Of a stretch of 64,000 nucleotides of DNA, positions 11,536 through 21,843 are shown one piece after another. The stretch's first letter is position 1. Each line of letters starts with the position of its first letter. The position numbers and the translations under genes were made by a program. Where the stretch lies: assembly GCA_016808115.1 (NCBI GenBank), contig JAEQBH010000287.1, positions 930,001 to 994,000 on the forward strand. The letters run 5' to 3'. This stretch comes from Tetrastigma voinierianum (Eukaryota > Streptophyta > Magnoliopsida > Vitales > Vitaceae). A model generated the notes under the pieces. That model saw nothing but the letters and a program-made list of their open reading frames with translations, made no database searches and was not told where the DNA came from.

Positions 11536-11709
11536 TGATGGGTCTAAAACTCATATATTTTTAAGTCAATTTTTCTTGCATTTTTGAGAGTTTAAGGTTC
11601 AATTTAATGTAGAATTATGGAATCTTGAACAAGATTTGTGTTTTACAAGGTTTTAATGCAAAAGAAGCAAAAATAGCAAGAAAATCAGCAAAAAATGGTT
11701 AAGTCAGGA
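11536..11709 (+). repeat. LTR F of family 1, left arm
   Basis: Starts TGATGGGTCTAAAACTCAT, the plus-strand counterpart of the family-1 LTR start TGATGAGCTTAAAAGTC in element C. It is cut at 11709 by the Del chromovirus, whose CAGGA duplication is at 11705-11709, and continues at 45702 with palindrome-rich sequence, as expected for this LTR. Confidence 0.7.
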
Positions 11710-14077
11710 TGTAAAACCCGAGAAAATTCAATTTTTCTGAAAAAGGGTAAAATGGTAATTTCGATCGAAAATTCGAAATTTTTTCTAGATCTCAGATGAC
11801 AAAACAGACTTCACCATTGGAATCCTCCTACGAAATCTAGTCGCCTCGTCAAATTTCATCGAATTTTGAGATAGTCAAAATTTCACATTTTTTAAATGAA
11901 GATCAAGTCAAACAATGGCTTAAGTGGGACCCATGTGGGACATGTGTCACTACTTAAGAGGGCGGAAATCCAAAGATGAGGATAAGTGGATAAGGAATAA
12001 TCAAAGAGAGCCAATGAGAGAGTGACATGTGGCAAGAGAGGACAATCCTACTTGAATGGTTTGACCAAAATCCGGTGGGAGAAAGGAAAAGAGGGAGAAA
12101 GGAGAGGTAAGCAAGGAGGAGAGAGAGAAGCCTTACTCTTTATCTTTAGATTTACATCGGACTCCGTTTCTTGGGCTTCTGGAGCAAGTGAAGCAAAGTT
12201 CGTCCACGCGACGAGGGCTTCGCATAGAGACCAAAATTTGGGATTTCTGCCAAGCTCCAAGGCGTAGGGTTTTTTCTCCTACTTGGTTTATTTTTGGTCT
12301 AAGAGCCATTCAAATGGCATGAGGTGTTTGGGGCTGGGAACATTGCAGGCTTCACCCCAAAAGTTTGGGACCGAATGCTAGAATTGAGGACACAAGCGCC
12401 TAGAATTGAATCTTAGGATCAGCAAGGGGCCTTGACCTACTTTTGACCTGTTATTATCCATGATGCCATGGTTTCAGGTGTTATTGCTAATATGAATAAC
12501 ATGTTGGTTGTGTGTGATTTTTGTTATTATATGCGTATATGATATATTAACATGAAATGGGTATGAAAATGAAATTTCGCATTTCATATGCACAGGGACA
12601 CCATTGAGTATTAGGTGTGAGTGTATGACATGGTTTTTGGAGAAATTCTATCGGAGAGTTGTCCACAAATATTTATTGGAGTATGTCTACTAAATTATAT
12701 TGAAGGGTTGTCCACAAAACTATTTATCGGAGTATGTCCACTAAATTATATCGGAGGATTGTCCACAAAACTATTTCTTAGAGTATGTCCACTAAATTAT
12801 ATCGGAGGGTTGACCAATAAATTTTGAAATCGAAGATTTTTCGATGAGCTTACAAAAACAAAAATCTTTTGTTTTGGAAACAATTTTTCATACATGGCAA
12901 ATGCATGTGTGAGGGAGTCTGTGAAGACTCGAGGCATGGGGCATGGCATGTTGACATTCGAGTAGGGATGTGCATAATTTCACTTGAGAGTGTGTGGTTG
13001 CCATTGCATGTGCACTTAGGTGGGGAGTAGCCTTGTAGAAGAATTCATCTACTGGGCATAGCTTACCCCATCGTGGGAAAATTTTTTTAGGTATTAGAGG
13101 TACGCTGGGGGATGAAGCTCACCCAAGACCTAAGTTTTGAAGAAAAGGCCATATTGGCTTTGTTTTGTGTTTTGTAAATTTGGGTAAAAAACCTATTTTC
13201 TGTAATTGTAAGGAACAAAGAGTTGAAATTGAACTTGTTTTGTATGGTTAATACATTTTGGCAAGTTTTCCGGCTTTCCTGTTGTCTTTGTAATAAAAAG
13301 GCTAATTTATATCGAATTTAGGTGTTTTTGGTGCTGAGCAGTGGCAAACTGGAGGTGCAGGAGGACCAGAGAGGGCTATTGCCCATTTTGGGTCCTCTGT
13401 CGTGATAGAGAAATTATGTCGCGACATGGTTTCCCTAGCCCCGGGCGTCATGGCTGTGAGGTCGCAACACAAAGAATTGTTGTGTCACAAGGATAGGAGG
13501 ACCAAGCTTCAGACCACGCACAGCAATGTATGCACTTACAGTTCACAGGACCGAGATCCCGCACAGACCGAGTGTGCCGGTGATGAGGCGTAGTTATTGT
13601 CGCGACAGATCGCCCAAGGCTCCTTTTCACAATTGGGGAGAATTTCCGTCGCGACAGGATCTTTCAAATTTCTGTCGACAGAATTTCCTCGTGACGTACT
13701 CGGTTGAATAGGTTCGGTCATGGCTGCTGGTCTCCTGCATGTGATAGAGTTCTTCCATGGGTGGTGTTGCGATAGGGCATTTTTTGTTGTGACCCACATG
13801 ATAGGCTTATGCGCGCGATAGTGTACTGGGCGTGGACATGATAGGCCTGGGCACACGCATGAGCACGTGCACCAACGGTGGTACTGCGCACACAACTGAA
13901 CACACAGCGCGCACGGTAGGCTTGTGAATGATTGCGCGGCAGGCCCGACAGACTTGTCCAATGGCCAACAGTGCACTGCATTGTGCATTGTTTGGGCTAT
14001 TGTTCATGGACACTATTCACAGATACAAAAAAAAAAAAAAGAAAAAAAAAAGGAATCCTGGGATTTAGGGCGTCACA
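11710..14077 (+). repeat. 5' LTR of the Del element
   Basis: 2368-bp LTR from TGTAAAACCCGAG to GGGCGTCACA. It is homologous to 37120-39432 plus 45615-45701: compare AATTTCGATCGAAAATTCGAAA at 11758 with the same phrase at 37161 (split here for length: AATTTCGATCG / AAAATTCGAAA). It holds GTCGCGAC palindromes at 13418-13425, 13599-13606 and 13648-13655, a 50-bp tandem repeat, and an A-rich run at 14028-14051 near its end. Many short frames on both strands at 13400-14000 are by-products of its base composition. Confidence 0.88.
12656..12815 (+). repeat. 50-bp tandem repeat, three units, in the Del 5' LTR
   Basis: Three units of about 50 bp, each carrying TTGTCCACAAA and then GTATGTCCACTAAATTA, with GTCCACAAA starting at about 12661, 12710 and 12761. 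The 3' LTR has a single unit at about 38079-38130. The 68-codon frame across it repeats the same peptide and is not a gene. Confidence 0.88.
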
Positions 14078-14080
14078 ACT

Positions 14081-14092
14081 TGGTATTAGAGC
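14081..14092 (+). promoter_or_regulatory. PBS of the Del element (initiator tRNA-Met)
   Basis: TGGTATTAGAGC, 11 of 12 matches to the usual plant initiator-Met PBS TGGTATCAGAGC. It lies three bases after the LTR end. Confidence 0.92.
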
Positions 14093-14291
14093 TTAGGTAT
14101 ACAAATACCTAGGACTTGTTGGGCATGGGTTTAGATCATGCATGCTTTTTACATTGTCATGCTGTGCTACTTGATTGTGATTGCGGGAGTTATATACATG
14201 GTAGATTGTATATGGAACACTAGGGTTAGAAACATAATCTTAGGGGTTCTGAATTTTTTTTTTTTTCTAAACTACAATTTGACATATGTAG

Positions 14292-15110
14292 ATGACAAGC
14301 CGAGGAAGAGGACGTAGAGGTTGCCCATGAGGTGCTAGCCAGGCACCACTTGTTTTTTACCAGCAGGCCTTCGTGGAGGCTATGGGTATTGCAGCTGCTG
14401 CCATTGCACTGACTAGTGCAGTTGGAGGTCAAGGAGGGCCAAGTAACTTCCAACGATTTATAGCACATCGTTCTTTAACATTTACAGGGGGAGGGGATCC
14501 ATTGGTAGCTTATCATTGGTTTCGACAGGTGGAGAGGATCTTAGAGGCTATGGAGGTCACCTTCGATGCCATGTGGATCAAAGCAAAGCCACTACTGGGC
14601 TAGAGGCGAGTCCCATATATGGTGGGATCAGTCAGTCTCTGGAGATCCTGAGACGATGTCATGGGGAGAGTTCAGAGAGCTCTTAATGGATAAGTTTTTC
14701 CTGGAAACTGCTAGGCATGCGAAGGCTCGGGAGTTCCTAGAGCTGAAGCAGGGGAGGATGGTAGTGATGGAGTACGTGGTTAAATTCCATGAGTTAAATT
14801 TCGCTTTCCCGATGACTATGCGGCCACATTCGCCAAGGCGCTTAGTTCGCTGATGGCTGAAGTCAGTCTTATCCAGGCAAGATTGTAGGATTTCTCCTAC
14901 ATGACATGGACTCTATGGTCAGGACGGTTATGACCATAGAGAGAGAGATAAAGGATGCATGGAGTATCCGAGCTGCGGGTACTAGTGGGAAGAAGGAGGA
15001 TCAACCTTCTTGTACCGAACGGCAAAGACTTCTCGCCTCCTCGAGTGCTCTTGACGAAAGACAACTATCGTGGCTAAGGCCACTGTGGTTCCTAGCTAGT
15101 CAGGATCGAT
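14292..15110 (+). pseudogene. gag: gag of the Del chromovirus, broken
   Basis: The start ATG at 14292 opens with MTSRGRGRRG and meets a TGA at codon 13 (CGA to TGA is the likely change). The same frame then runs to 14602 with the chromovirus Gag motifs FTGGGDPLVAYHWFRQVERI. After a frameshift near 14590 it continues in another frame with ESHIWWDQSV, MSWGEFRELLMDKFF, ARHAKAREFLELKQG and MEYVVKFHELNFAFP, all typical of the Tekay/Del capsid domain. A zinc knuckle would be expected near 15110-15150, but only a weak FFHFH trace is left, with its cysteines gone. The product would be the capsid protein that packages the element RNA. Confidence 0.88.
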
Positions 15111-15419
15111 GACATTTTTCCATTTCCATATCTCTGACATCGAGACAAGATCACTTCAAGAGGCAAGGATCCTGTGGCCATGTGACACCTCGCCCCGCCA
15201 TCGATGGATGCGTGATAGACGTAATATGTTCCTTTTCTACCCTGGGCAGGGGCCAGAGGAACCAGTATTAGCCCCAGGGTGCTGCACAAGCGCCTTCTGC
15301 TACACAGACATGCCAGAGTATAGGTCAAGGTCGAGGAATGGGCCTGTGAGGCCGACATCAGTGGACTCAGGCAGACGACGCACTCCATCGACCGACCTAG
15401 CTGACGTCGCTATACAGTA

Positions 15420-17457
15420 TGTTTCGCTTATTTTTCTTATGGGCAAGGATATTGGGTTTGATTATGAAAAATGCATTTGTTTATTGTCGCATCATGTGTG
15501 AGAGAATTGGGCTTGAGGCTCGAGACCTCTGAAAAGCCACTGTATGTGAGTTTTCCCCAGTGAATAGGCAGATGTGGGATATGATATGCCTGGGTCATGA
15601 GTTAGAGATCTCTTTCGGATTCTACCCCGTGGACTTGAGGGTCATGGACATGTCAGAGTTCGACATGATGCTTAGGATGGATTGGTTGACAACATACCCA
15701 GTTGTCATCGACTGTGAGCATAGGAGAGTTACCGCCTACACACAAGATGGTGCTCGTGTTACGTTTCAGGGAGATAAATGTGATGCTTTACTCCAGACCG
15801 TGTACGACTATAGGTGGCATAGATAGTTGGTGGGTTTGCTAGCAAGCCTTACCCTAGAAGACGAGGTGAGACAGGACTTAGATCTGCCTCGAGTAGTATG
15901 CGAGTACGAGGATGTCGTTCCGGATGAGCTACCGGAATTACCTCCACAGAGGGATGTAGACTTCTGCATTGAGTTACACTCTAGTACGTCCCCATCTCTA
16001 TGACTTCGCATAGGATGGCTCCGATTGAGTTGCAGGAACTCAAGGTCCAAATATAGGAGTTATTGGACAAGGGTTTCATTAGACTGAGAACTTCACCATG
16101 GGGCACTCCGGTTCTATTTTCAAAGAAGAAAGATAAGACCCTTCGACTGTGCATTGACTACCGATAGTTGAACAGGGTTACGATTAAGAATCGATATCCA
16201 TTATCGAGGATTTATGACCTGTTTGATCAGCTTAGAGGGGCGAGAGTCTACTCTAAGATAGACCTTCACATTGGTTATCATTAGTTGAGAGTTGTGAGTG
16301 CGTATATCCCTAAGACAACGCTAGACGTGATACGGGCACTGAAGCTCACGTGATGCCCTTCTCGGATTTGACGAATGGGCCAAAGAACATTCATGGATCT
16401 CATGGCATAGGTATTCCAACTATTTAGATTAGTTCGTTAGGCTTTTGTGGACGACATTTTCATCTACTCCCAATTCCTGAGGAGGAGGCAATGAGATCAT
16501 TTCGAGATCGCCTTTACAGCCTTTGTAGGACTATCACAATGCCAAGTTCAAGAAGTGCAGTTTTGGCTTATCGAGGTGAGGACTTTCAATGAGGCTGCCT
16601 TCTACATGCTGGACCCCGAGAAGGCCGAGGTTGTGATGAGCTGGGGAGAGCCAAGTAGTCTTTCAGACACGTAATTTCTCGGGATCGAGGATACTACGTG
16701 AGCTCTACCGAGGATTTCTCCCGACTAGTAGCACCTATGATGAGACTGACCCTGAAGGAGGTTAAGTTCGAGTGGAATGACTTGTGTGAGAAGGCATTCC
16801 AGGAATTTAAGAGGAGGCTTACTTTAGCTCCTATTCTGATAGTCCTGGAGAGGGCGAGGGTGCAAAGTGTATCAGGATGCCTCGTTGTCGGACTGATGCG
16901 TTTTGATGCAAATCCAGAGGGTAGTAGCTATGGTTCCCACCACCGAAGAATCATGAGTGCACTACTCCCCACACGACATGGAGTTGGCACTGATGTCTTC
17001 GCTTGAATATTTGCCGCCACTATCTATACGGTGAGTAGTTTGAGGTGTATTCAGACCACAAGAGTTTGAGGTATATCTTTACACAGCGGGACCTCAATAT
17101 GAGGCAATGCAGGTGGATGGAGTTTCTAGAGGATTATGACTTCACTTTGCATTACCATCCAAGTAAGGCAAATGTGGTGGTCACACTCGGGGCTGGAAGT
17201 CGTGGGGAGTACAAAGCCAATGTAGCTTCCTGTGAGCTGCAGATGTCGAGATCATGACAATGGGACTACAAAGATAAATGAAAGAGACTCACAGACTTTG
17301 GGAGTTTGGTGGCTACGTCATTCCATTGAATAGAGTGATTGAGTCCCAGGGACAAGACGAGATGGTCCATCAGTGGATCTAAAATCGCCGGGATACAAGT
17401 GACGAAGGTTGGGCCATTCACACAAATGGTAGTCTTCGGTATAGAGGACAGGTAGTG
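15420..17457 (+). pseudogene. pol: pol of the Del chromovirus, first part (PR, RT, RNase H)
   Basis: The protease trace lies at 15420-15800: the GASHSF-type active site is decayed, then come VDLRVMDMSEFDMMLRMDWLTTYPVVIDCE and TAYTQDGARVTFQGDK (quoted in pieces of the 15560-15826 frame). Reverse transcriptase follows from about 15830 with DLPRVVCEYEDV, then RNRVTIKNRYPL-like and QLRGARVYSKIDL segments in shifting frames, and an FVDDIFIYS catalytic box near 16440-16470. The thumb and RNase H lie at 16700-17260, with VYSDHKSLRYIFTQRDLNMR and WMEFLEDYDFTLHYHPSKAN. The frame reaches the start of integrase at about 17400-17457 (SLRYRG), where LTR S interrupts it. There are at least ten stops and several frameshifts, so it is inactive. 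Confidence 0.88.
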
Positions 17458-18828
17458 TGTAACAACCCCCGAGCCCTGCCCGATTCGGTTGGCGGATCCG
17501 AACTGAAAGCCCGAGGACGCCCGGTCGAAGCCATTAATCAAATCCCTTTAGCAATTACATTTCATGATCCGGGGACGCCCGTTTAATTATTTGCTATCGC
17601 TTTATTAAATTTTCGTTGCAAGCACCCGGACTAATCCCCATTCGACCGTTGGCGGATCCAAGCCTGAGCCCGGCCGCATTCGACATTTTCAATTATCTTC
17701 TCAAAACATTTTGTTTATGTTATTCCATTTTAGACTTTTGAATTACGCGGAAGCATTAGATTTTGGGTAAGCCCATAAACATTTAAATTTAACAAAATGC
17801 ATTTACAAAATAAAAGTTCAGAGTTCAAATTGTTTTACAAAATATCAATGTTCAAAAGAAATGGAGTGAATGCATATGACTTTGTTATTACCCGCAATTC
17901 TTTTCTCTATGACTCAACTCATCATCTGGGTCTTGCTTCACCGTCTATCACTTCCTAGCACTGCGCATTGATAAAATAATACGCTAAGCATTTTCATGCT
18001 TAGTGGTTCCCATACGCTTCTATCTCGCTTACCAATATATATATCATGCATTTATCAAAATAATGCCTTATAATGTCTCGTAATGTAAAGATACTTATAC
18101 AAATACACTTTTATATCATTTTTTTGGCTTTTCTGGCCAGGATTTCACATATAGCTATAGAGTCATCATTCACGATAGATTTAGTTGGTGAATCCTTTCC
18201 TGTTTGTCATTCAGTAGCAATGTGGTTTCACATTCAATATTACCATCTCACATATGGCTATAGAAGTCGACATTCACGACATTCGCTGCGAATCTGGCTT
18301 TGCTCATGGGTCCAAGAGCAATGTGGTTTCACATTCATATTATATTTACATATGGCTATAGAAGTCGATATCTACCGAGACTGGGGCTTGGTGAATTCTG
18401 TCCCGCTTATCATTCAAAAGAGCAATGTAATTCCACATTCAACAATTTTGGTTACCTTCATGAGGAATTCAGTTGGTGAATCCTGTCATGTTGGTCATTC
18501 AATATTACACTTCAAATCAAGTTTCTTTTATGCAATAAATTCACTTATAGTTCAAATACACGCATACATGCAGATATTTGACAAGCATTTCAAATACTAA
18601 TAATTCAAATCGATATATATATATATGTATATTTCACAATTAGAGAAAAAACTGAGAACAAATAGGGAACAAAGAAAAAACCAATTATTGATTCCTTTTC
18701 TCTTTCGATATCAATCCTAGGCCAGGTTGTCGTCTTCACCCTCACCTAGTCAAATACAAATTCTTCAATCTTAGTGGTTAAGAAAATAATCATACTAAAT
18801 GAATATCGCCGAGGCGAAGCGAAGGTAC
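17458..18828. repeat. Solo LTR S inside Del pol, left arm
   Basis: Starts TGTAACAACCCCCGAG, a start typical of chromovirus LTRs, exactly where Del pol breaks off. The left flank is TAGTG (17453-17457). There is no coding domain or PBS. It contains about 100-bp tandem repeats at 18130-18520. The 175-codon frame at 18073-18600 runs through those repeats and is not a gene. The LTR is cut at 18828 by element C. Orientation and family are not settled. Confidence 0.55.
18130..18520. repeat. Degenerate ~100-bp tandem repeat in LTR S
   Basis: Recurring blocks GCAATGTGGTTTCACATTCA, CATATGGCTATAGAAGTCG and TTGGTGAATCCTGTC appear three to four times, with insertions and losses. They keep one frame open by chance. 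Confidence 0.75.
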
Positions 18829-18940
18829 TGTTGAGAGACCAAAACACATGTACAACTTTATGACACTATTACCAAAGGACTATTAACTAATCCCCGGCAA
18901 CGGCGCCAAAAACTTGTTTGAACAGACCAAAGAACACATA
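18829..18940 (-). repeat. Duplicated LTR tail plus PBS inside the C 3' LTR
   Basis: The LTR tail words TGTTGAGAGACCAAAACACA (18829) and TGTTTGAACAGACCAAAG (18915) are copies 86 bp apart. Between them lies TCCCCGGCAACGGCGCCA (18891-18908), an exact match to the tRNA-Asp 3' end, that is, a PBS read on the minus strand. The LTR therefore contains a fossil LTR end and a PBS. The 5' LTR has the same arrangement (31839-31930). Confidence 0.85.
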
Positions 18941-20449
18941 TACAAGAGTAAATCATTTTAAATTCTGGTTTTGGCCTAATATACTGCAAGTGCACAGTTG
19001 GCTGGGCAATAAATCGATTAAAGTCCGCATATCGATCCCATGCAGGATCTCAAGAATTCTAGATCAACTACCCTGACTACTCAAACTCCATACTATTTGG
19101 ACTATAAAATGACATTGTGTTCCAGCTTAAGAAGCTGTAAATTATACAAGTATATAATAAAAGAATGAACAATCGAATAAACTGAATCTAAAGAATAATG
19201 AATAAAGAATAGTTAAGAAAATAAATGGAAACTGAGTAATTATCGCTAGAGTAATACATTATGATCAATGCTATTGTGAAGTGTCAATTCTCGTTGTTAA
19301 CACCGTTAATTTTACTGCGGTATTTCGATTTTTGTAACTGGTCCAAGGCGCTTAGTAAGACAAATTGATCTCTCCATTATCTACATTTCATTATCTAATT
19401 TTTAATTCGATCCTCTCATCAGGAATGAGATAACTACTTTTTAACAGGGACTTCCTAATTCCGGGTATTTTTCTTTTTCAATACTTCATACCAATTTTAT
19501 GGACTGTAAACCTTAGCTCCCAAGTTATCGGTCAAGCAAGGATATACAACTTCCAAGTTATTCTTCCTCAAAATTAGAATAGATCACCCTCTCCTTGATT
19601 AGATCTCAGCTAACACGGGATTGGCTTCACAATTCGAATTGAGGTGAACTCTCTGCTTGTTTAAACTGATAACTCATTCAACTCATTCTTGATTTCAAGT
19701 GAGAAGAGGATTTATCAAGTAAACTTACAGCTCATTAGGACTTAATAAGAAAAAGTTAATATACCTTCAAAGAAATGTTCATAACTCCCAGATTGTCATC
19801 TCGTGTCACTGTGAGGACCTCCTTGAAATCGAGCAACGAAACAATTCTTAATCTGCATAAGAAACCTATATTCAGATCAAAAACATTAAACCCATAACCG
19901 AAAGCTAAATTCATAAACCGAAATTCGCAATTTGTCGAAACAACTACGAAAGATACTGACAATAGCATTCACTTAATGGAAGCCGGGTTCCCAATTACTC
20001 GAATTACACACTACAAAGATTCTCCGATCATAAGAATAATCGCATTATGAAACTCGAGGAGCCGAATTCCAGAGAATAACCAACTCAAACATTCCAGGTA
20101 GTAATTTGAAAAGAAATGAATTCTGCATTAAGCTTCTGCCCAAAACGATAACATCCAGTTCCAGAAAATAAAATGAGAACTAACAAGATAAATCTAATCT
20201 AATCTCTAACTATCAACTTTGAAGAAAAGAAAAGAAAAGAAAAGAAAACTAAAGGAAAAAAATAAAGAAAAATGAGCCTTCGCCTACCCGCATTCTCGCC
20301 CCCGCTCGCCGTCGCCGCTATGAGTTGGGTAGTCGAGTATTTATTGGTTTCGCTTGGGCCCTAATCCCAATGCACCAGGATTTCGCGGACTGACCCATGT
20401 TATAGTTCACAGTCGCCAATTTCAAATCCTCATCGCTGGCGATTTCATC

Positions 20450-21480
20450 CATGTCGCGACATCGATCTCACGTCGCGACACCGCTTTGCGTCTTCAAGTA
20501 CCTTCAACTATTTCGATGTCGCGACATCGATCCCTTGCCGCGACATCACTTCATGCCCTTACAAGTTTCAATTGATCTCTCCTGATGTCGAGACATCGAT
20601 ATCTTGTCGCGACCTCAAATTTCGCTTCATCGCAGCCTTCAATCGCTTGGTTCTCGGATTCGGCACATCAATCTCATCGACATCATCTTATAGTTCTGTG
20701 CTCTAACTTGTCGCTTAATATTGTCGCGAAGATCAATATTTTGTCGCATAACAGCTCTGTTCTGTAACTTCCAACCGAAGCCTCTCGATGTCGCGACAAC
20801 AACCTATTGTCGTGACATCAATCGAACACCGTATGCTTCAATCTTTGTCGCCACTTGTATCTTCTAACCGGTTGCTCTGGTGCTGCGACATCACCCTTTG
20901 TCACGACATCATCTCATGGTTTGCGCCTTTCAACTGTCGCTATGATGTCAAAGGAGATCAACTTTGTCGCTACGCCTTAAGGGAACTTACAAGCTCTAAT
21001 CGACAGTTTTTGGTGTCGCGAAGAATCTCTTTGTCGCATATCGCCTTATGGCCTGAGTTTTCACTTGATGAGTCGGCTGTCGCGCGACATCAATCTCTTG
21101 TCGCGACATCACTCTATAACTCCACAGGTCTCAACTGTTAGTTCCTGGTGTCGCGACATCAATATCTTGTCGCGACATCAACTTAAGTCTCTGGAGGCTT
21201 CAACTAGTGTTCCTGATGTCGCGACCTCAACCTCTTGTTGCGACAACACTCTTAAGGAACTGCAACTCAATCGAAAGAAGTCTCATGTCGCGACTCGATC
21301 TCTATCGCTGGCCATCACTTTAATTCTTCTCGAGGCTTCAATCGCTGCTCTTTGATGTCGCGACTTATTCCTCGTCGACAAACATAGATTGAGTCACAAA
21401 CCGCTTTCATCTTTCACATCCGCCATATGTCCAGCGCTTTTATCGCGACTCGTTCTCGTCGCTGACATCAACCTTTGTCG
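20450..21480 (-). repeat. Paired GTCGCGAC palindrome array, 3' LTR of C
   Basis: Many copies of TGTCGCGACATC, often in pairs 19 bp apart: 21150-21157 with 21169-21176, then 21218-21225 with a decayed mate at 21237-21244. Pairs recur about every 68-70 bp. The array lies directly upstream of the TATA-like box in the minus-strand sense. Many copies have single C-to-T or G-to-A changes at CpG. Confidence 0.9.
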
Positions 21481-21830
21481 CGATATCATGATAAGTCATA
21501 CATCATTTCTAAGTTTCAACTCGCGCCATTCAGATCCCTGGTCAGCGACCGGTGATCAAATTTCCTTCCTTTTCCCCGTCGCTGACTTATAACTTGTCGT
21601 GGTAAACCCAAACCGCAAAACATTAGTTAACCAATTGTTTATTTCGCTTCGCTATTCTTCTCGCATTTTTACTCCGCCACTGTTTATTTTTCCATCAGAT
21701 TTTCTTCTTTCTTTTATACTCCCCGCAACAATGACGGTGAGTTTTAATATTTCCGTATCTTAATTATTCCTTTTACATTAAAATCAAAAATAAAATGGAC
21801 TAAAAAATAGGATGACTTTTAAGCTCATCA

Positions 21831-21843
21831 AACTCCCCAAACT
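21831..21843 (-). promoter_or_regulatory. Polypurine tract of element C
   Basis: On the minus strand AAGTTTGGGGAGTT stands directly before the TGATGAGC start of the 3' LTR. It primes plus-strand DNA synthesis. It fixes the orientation of the element and shows that 18829-21830 is its 3' LTR. Confidence 0.9.

Larger units (their letters stand above)
18829..21830 (-). repeat. 3' LTR of element C
   Basis: Runs from TGTTGAGAGACC to TTTTAAGCTCATCA on the plus strand and aligns throughout with 31839-34836. In minus order it has the palindrome array (about 21600 to 20450), a TATA-like ATAAATA (near 20335-20345) and a long U5-like tail. Unusually, it holds a perfect tRNA-Asp PBS copy inside the LTR near its end (18891-18908). 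Overlapping plus-strand frames at 20354-21592 run through the palindromes and are not genes. Confidence 0.88.

Noticed and set aside
13536..13988. 150-codon minus-strand frame in the Del LTR
   Set aside because: It lies in a GC-rich part of the LTR with overlapping frames on both strands; the other LTR does not keep it.
14028..14051. Poly-A tail of a SINE or LINE
   Set aside because: The A run is part of the Del LTR end and recurs at the same place in the 3' LTR (45659-45678).
18073..18600. 175-codon open frame as a gene
   Set aside because: It runs through degenerate tandem repeats of an LTR, has no domain, and its peptide mirrors the DNA repeat.
18891..18908. Exact match to a tRNA-Asp 3' end, possible tRNA gene
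   Set aside because: Only the last 18 bases including CCA are present, with no anticodon arm. Nuclear tRNA genes do not encode CCA. It is a primer-binding site on the minus strand.
20450..21480. CRISPR-like array of short palindromic repeats
   Set aside because: Repeat unit is only 8-12 bp, spacing alternates between 19 and about 50 bp, intervening sequences are related to one another, and the setting is a plant LTR.
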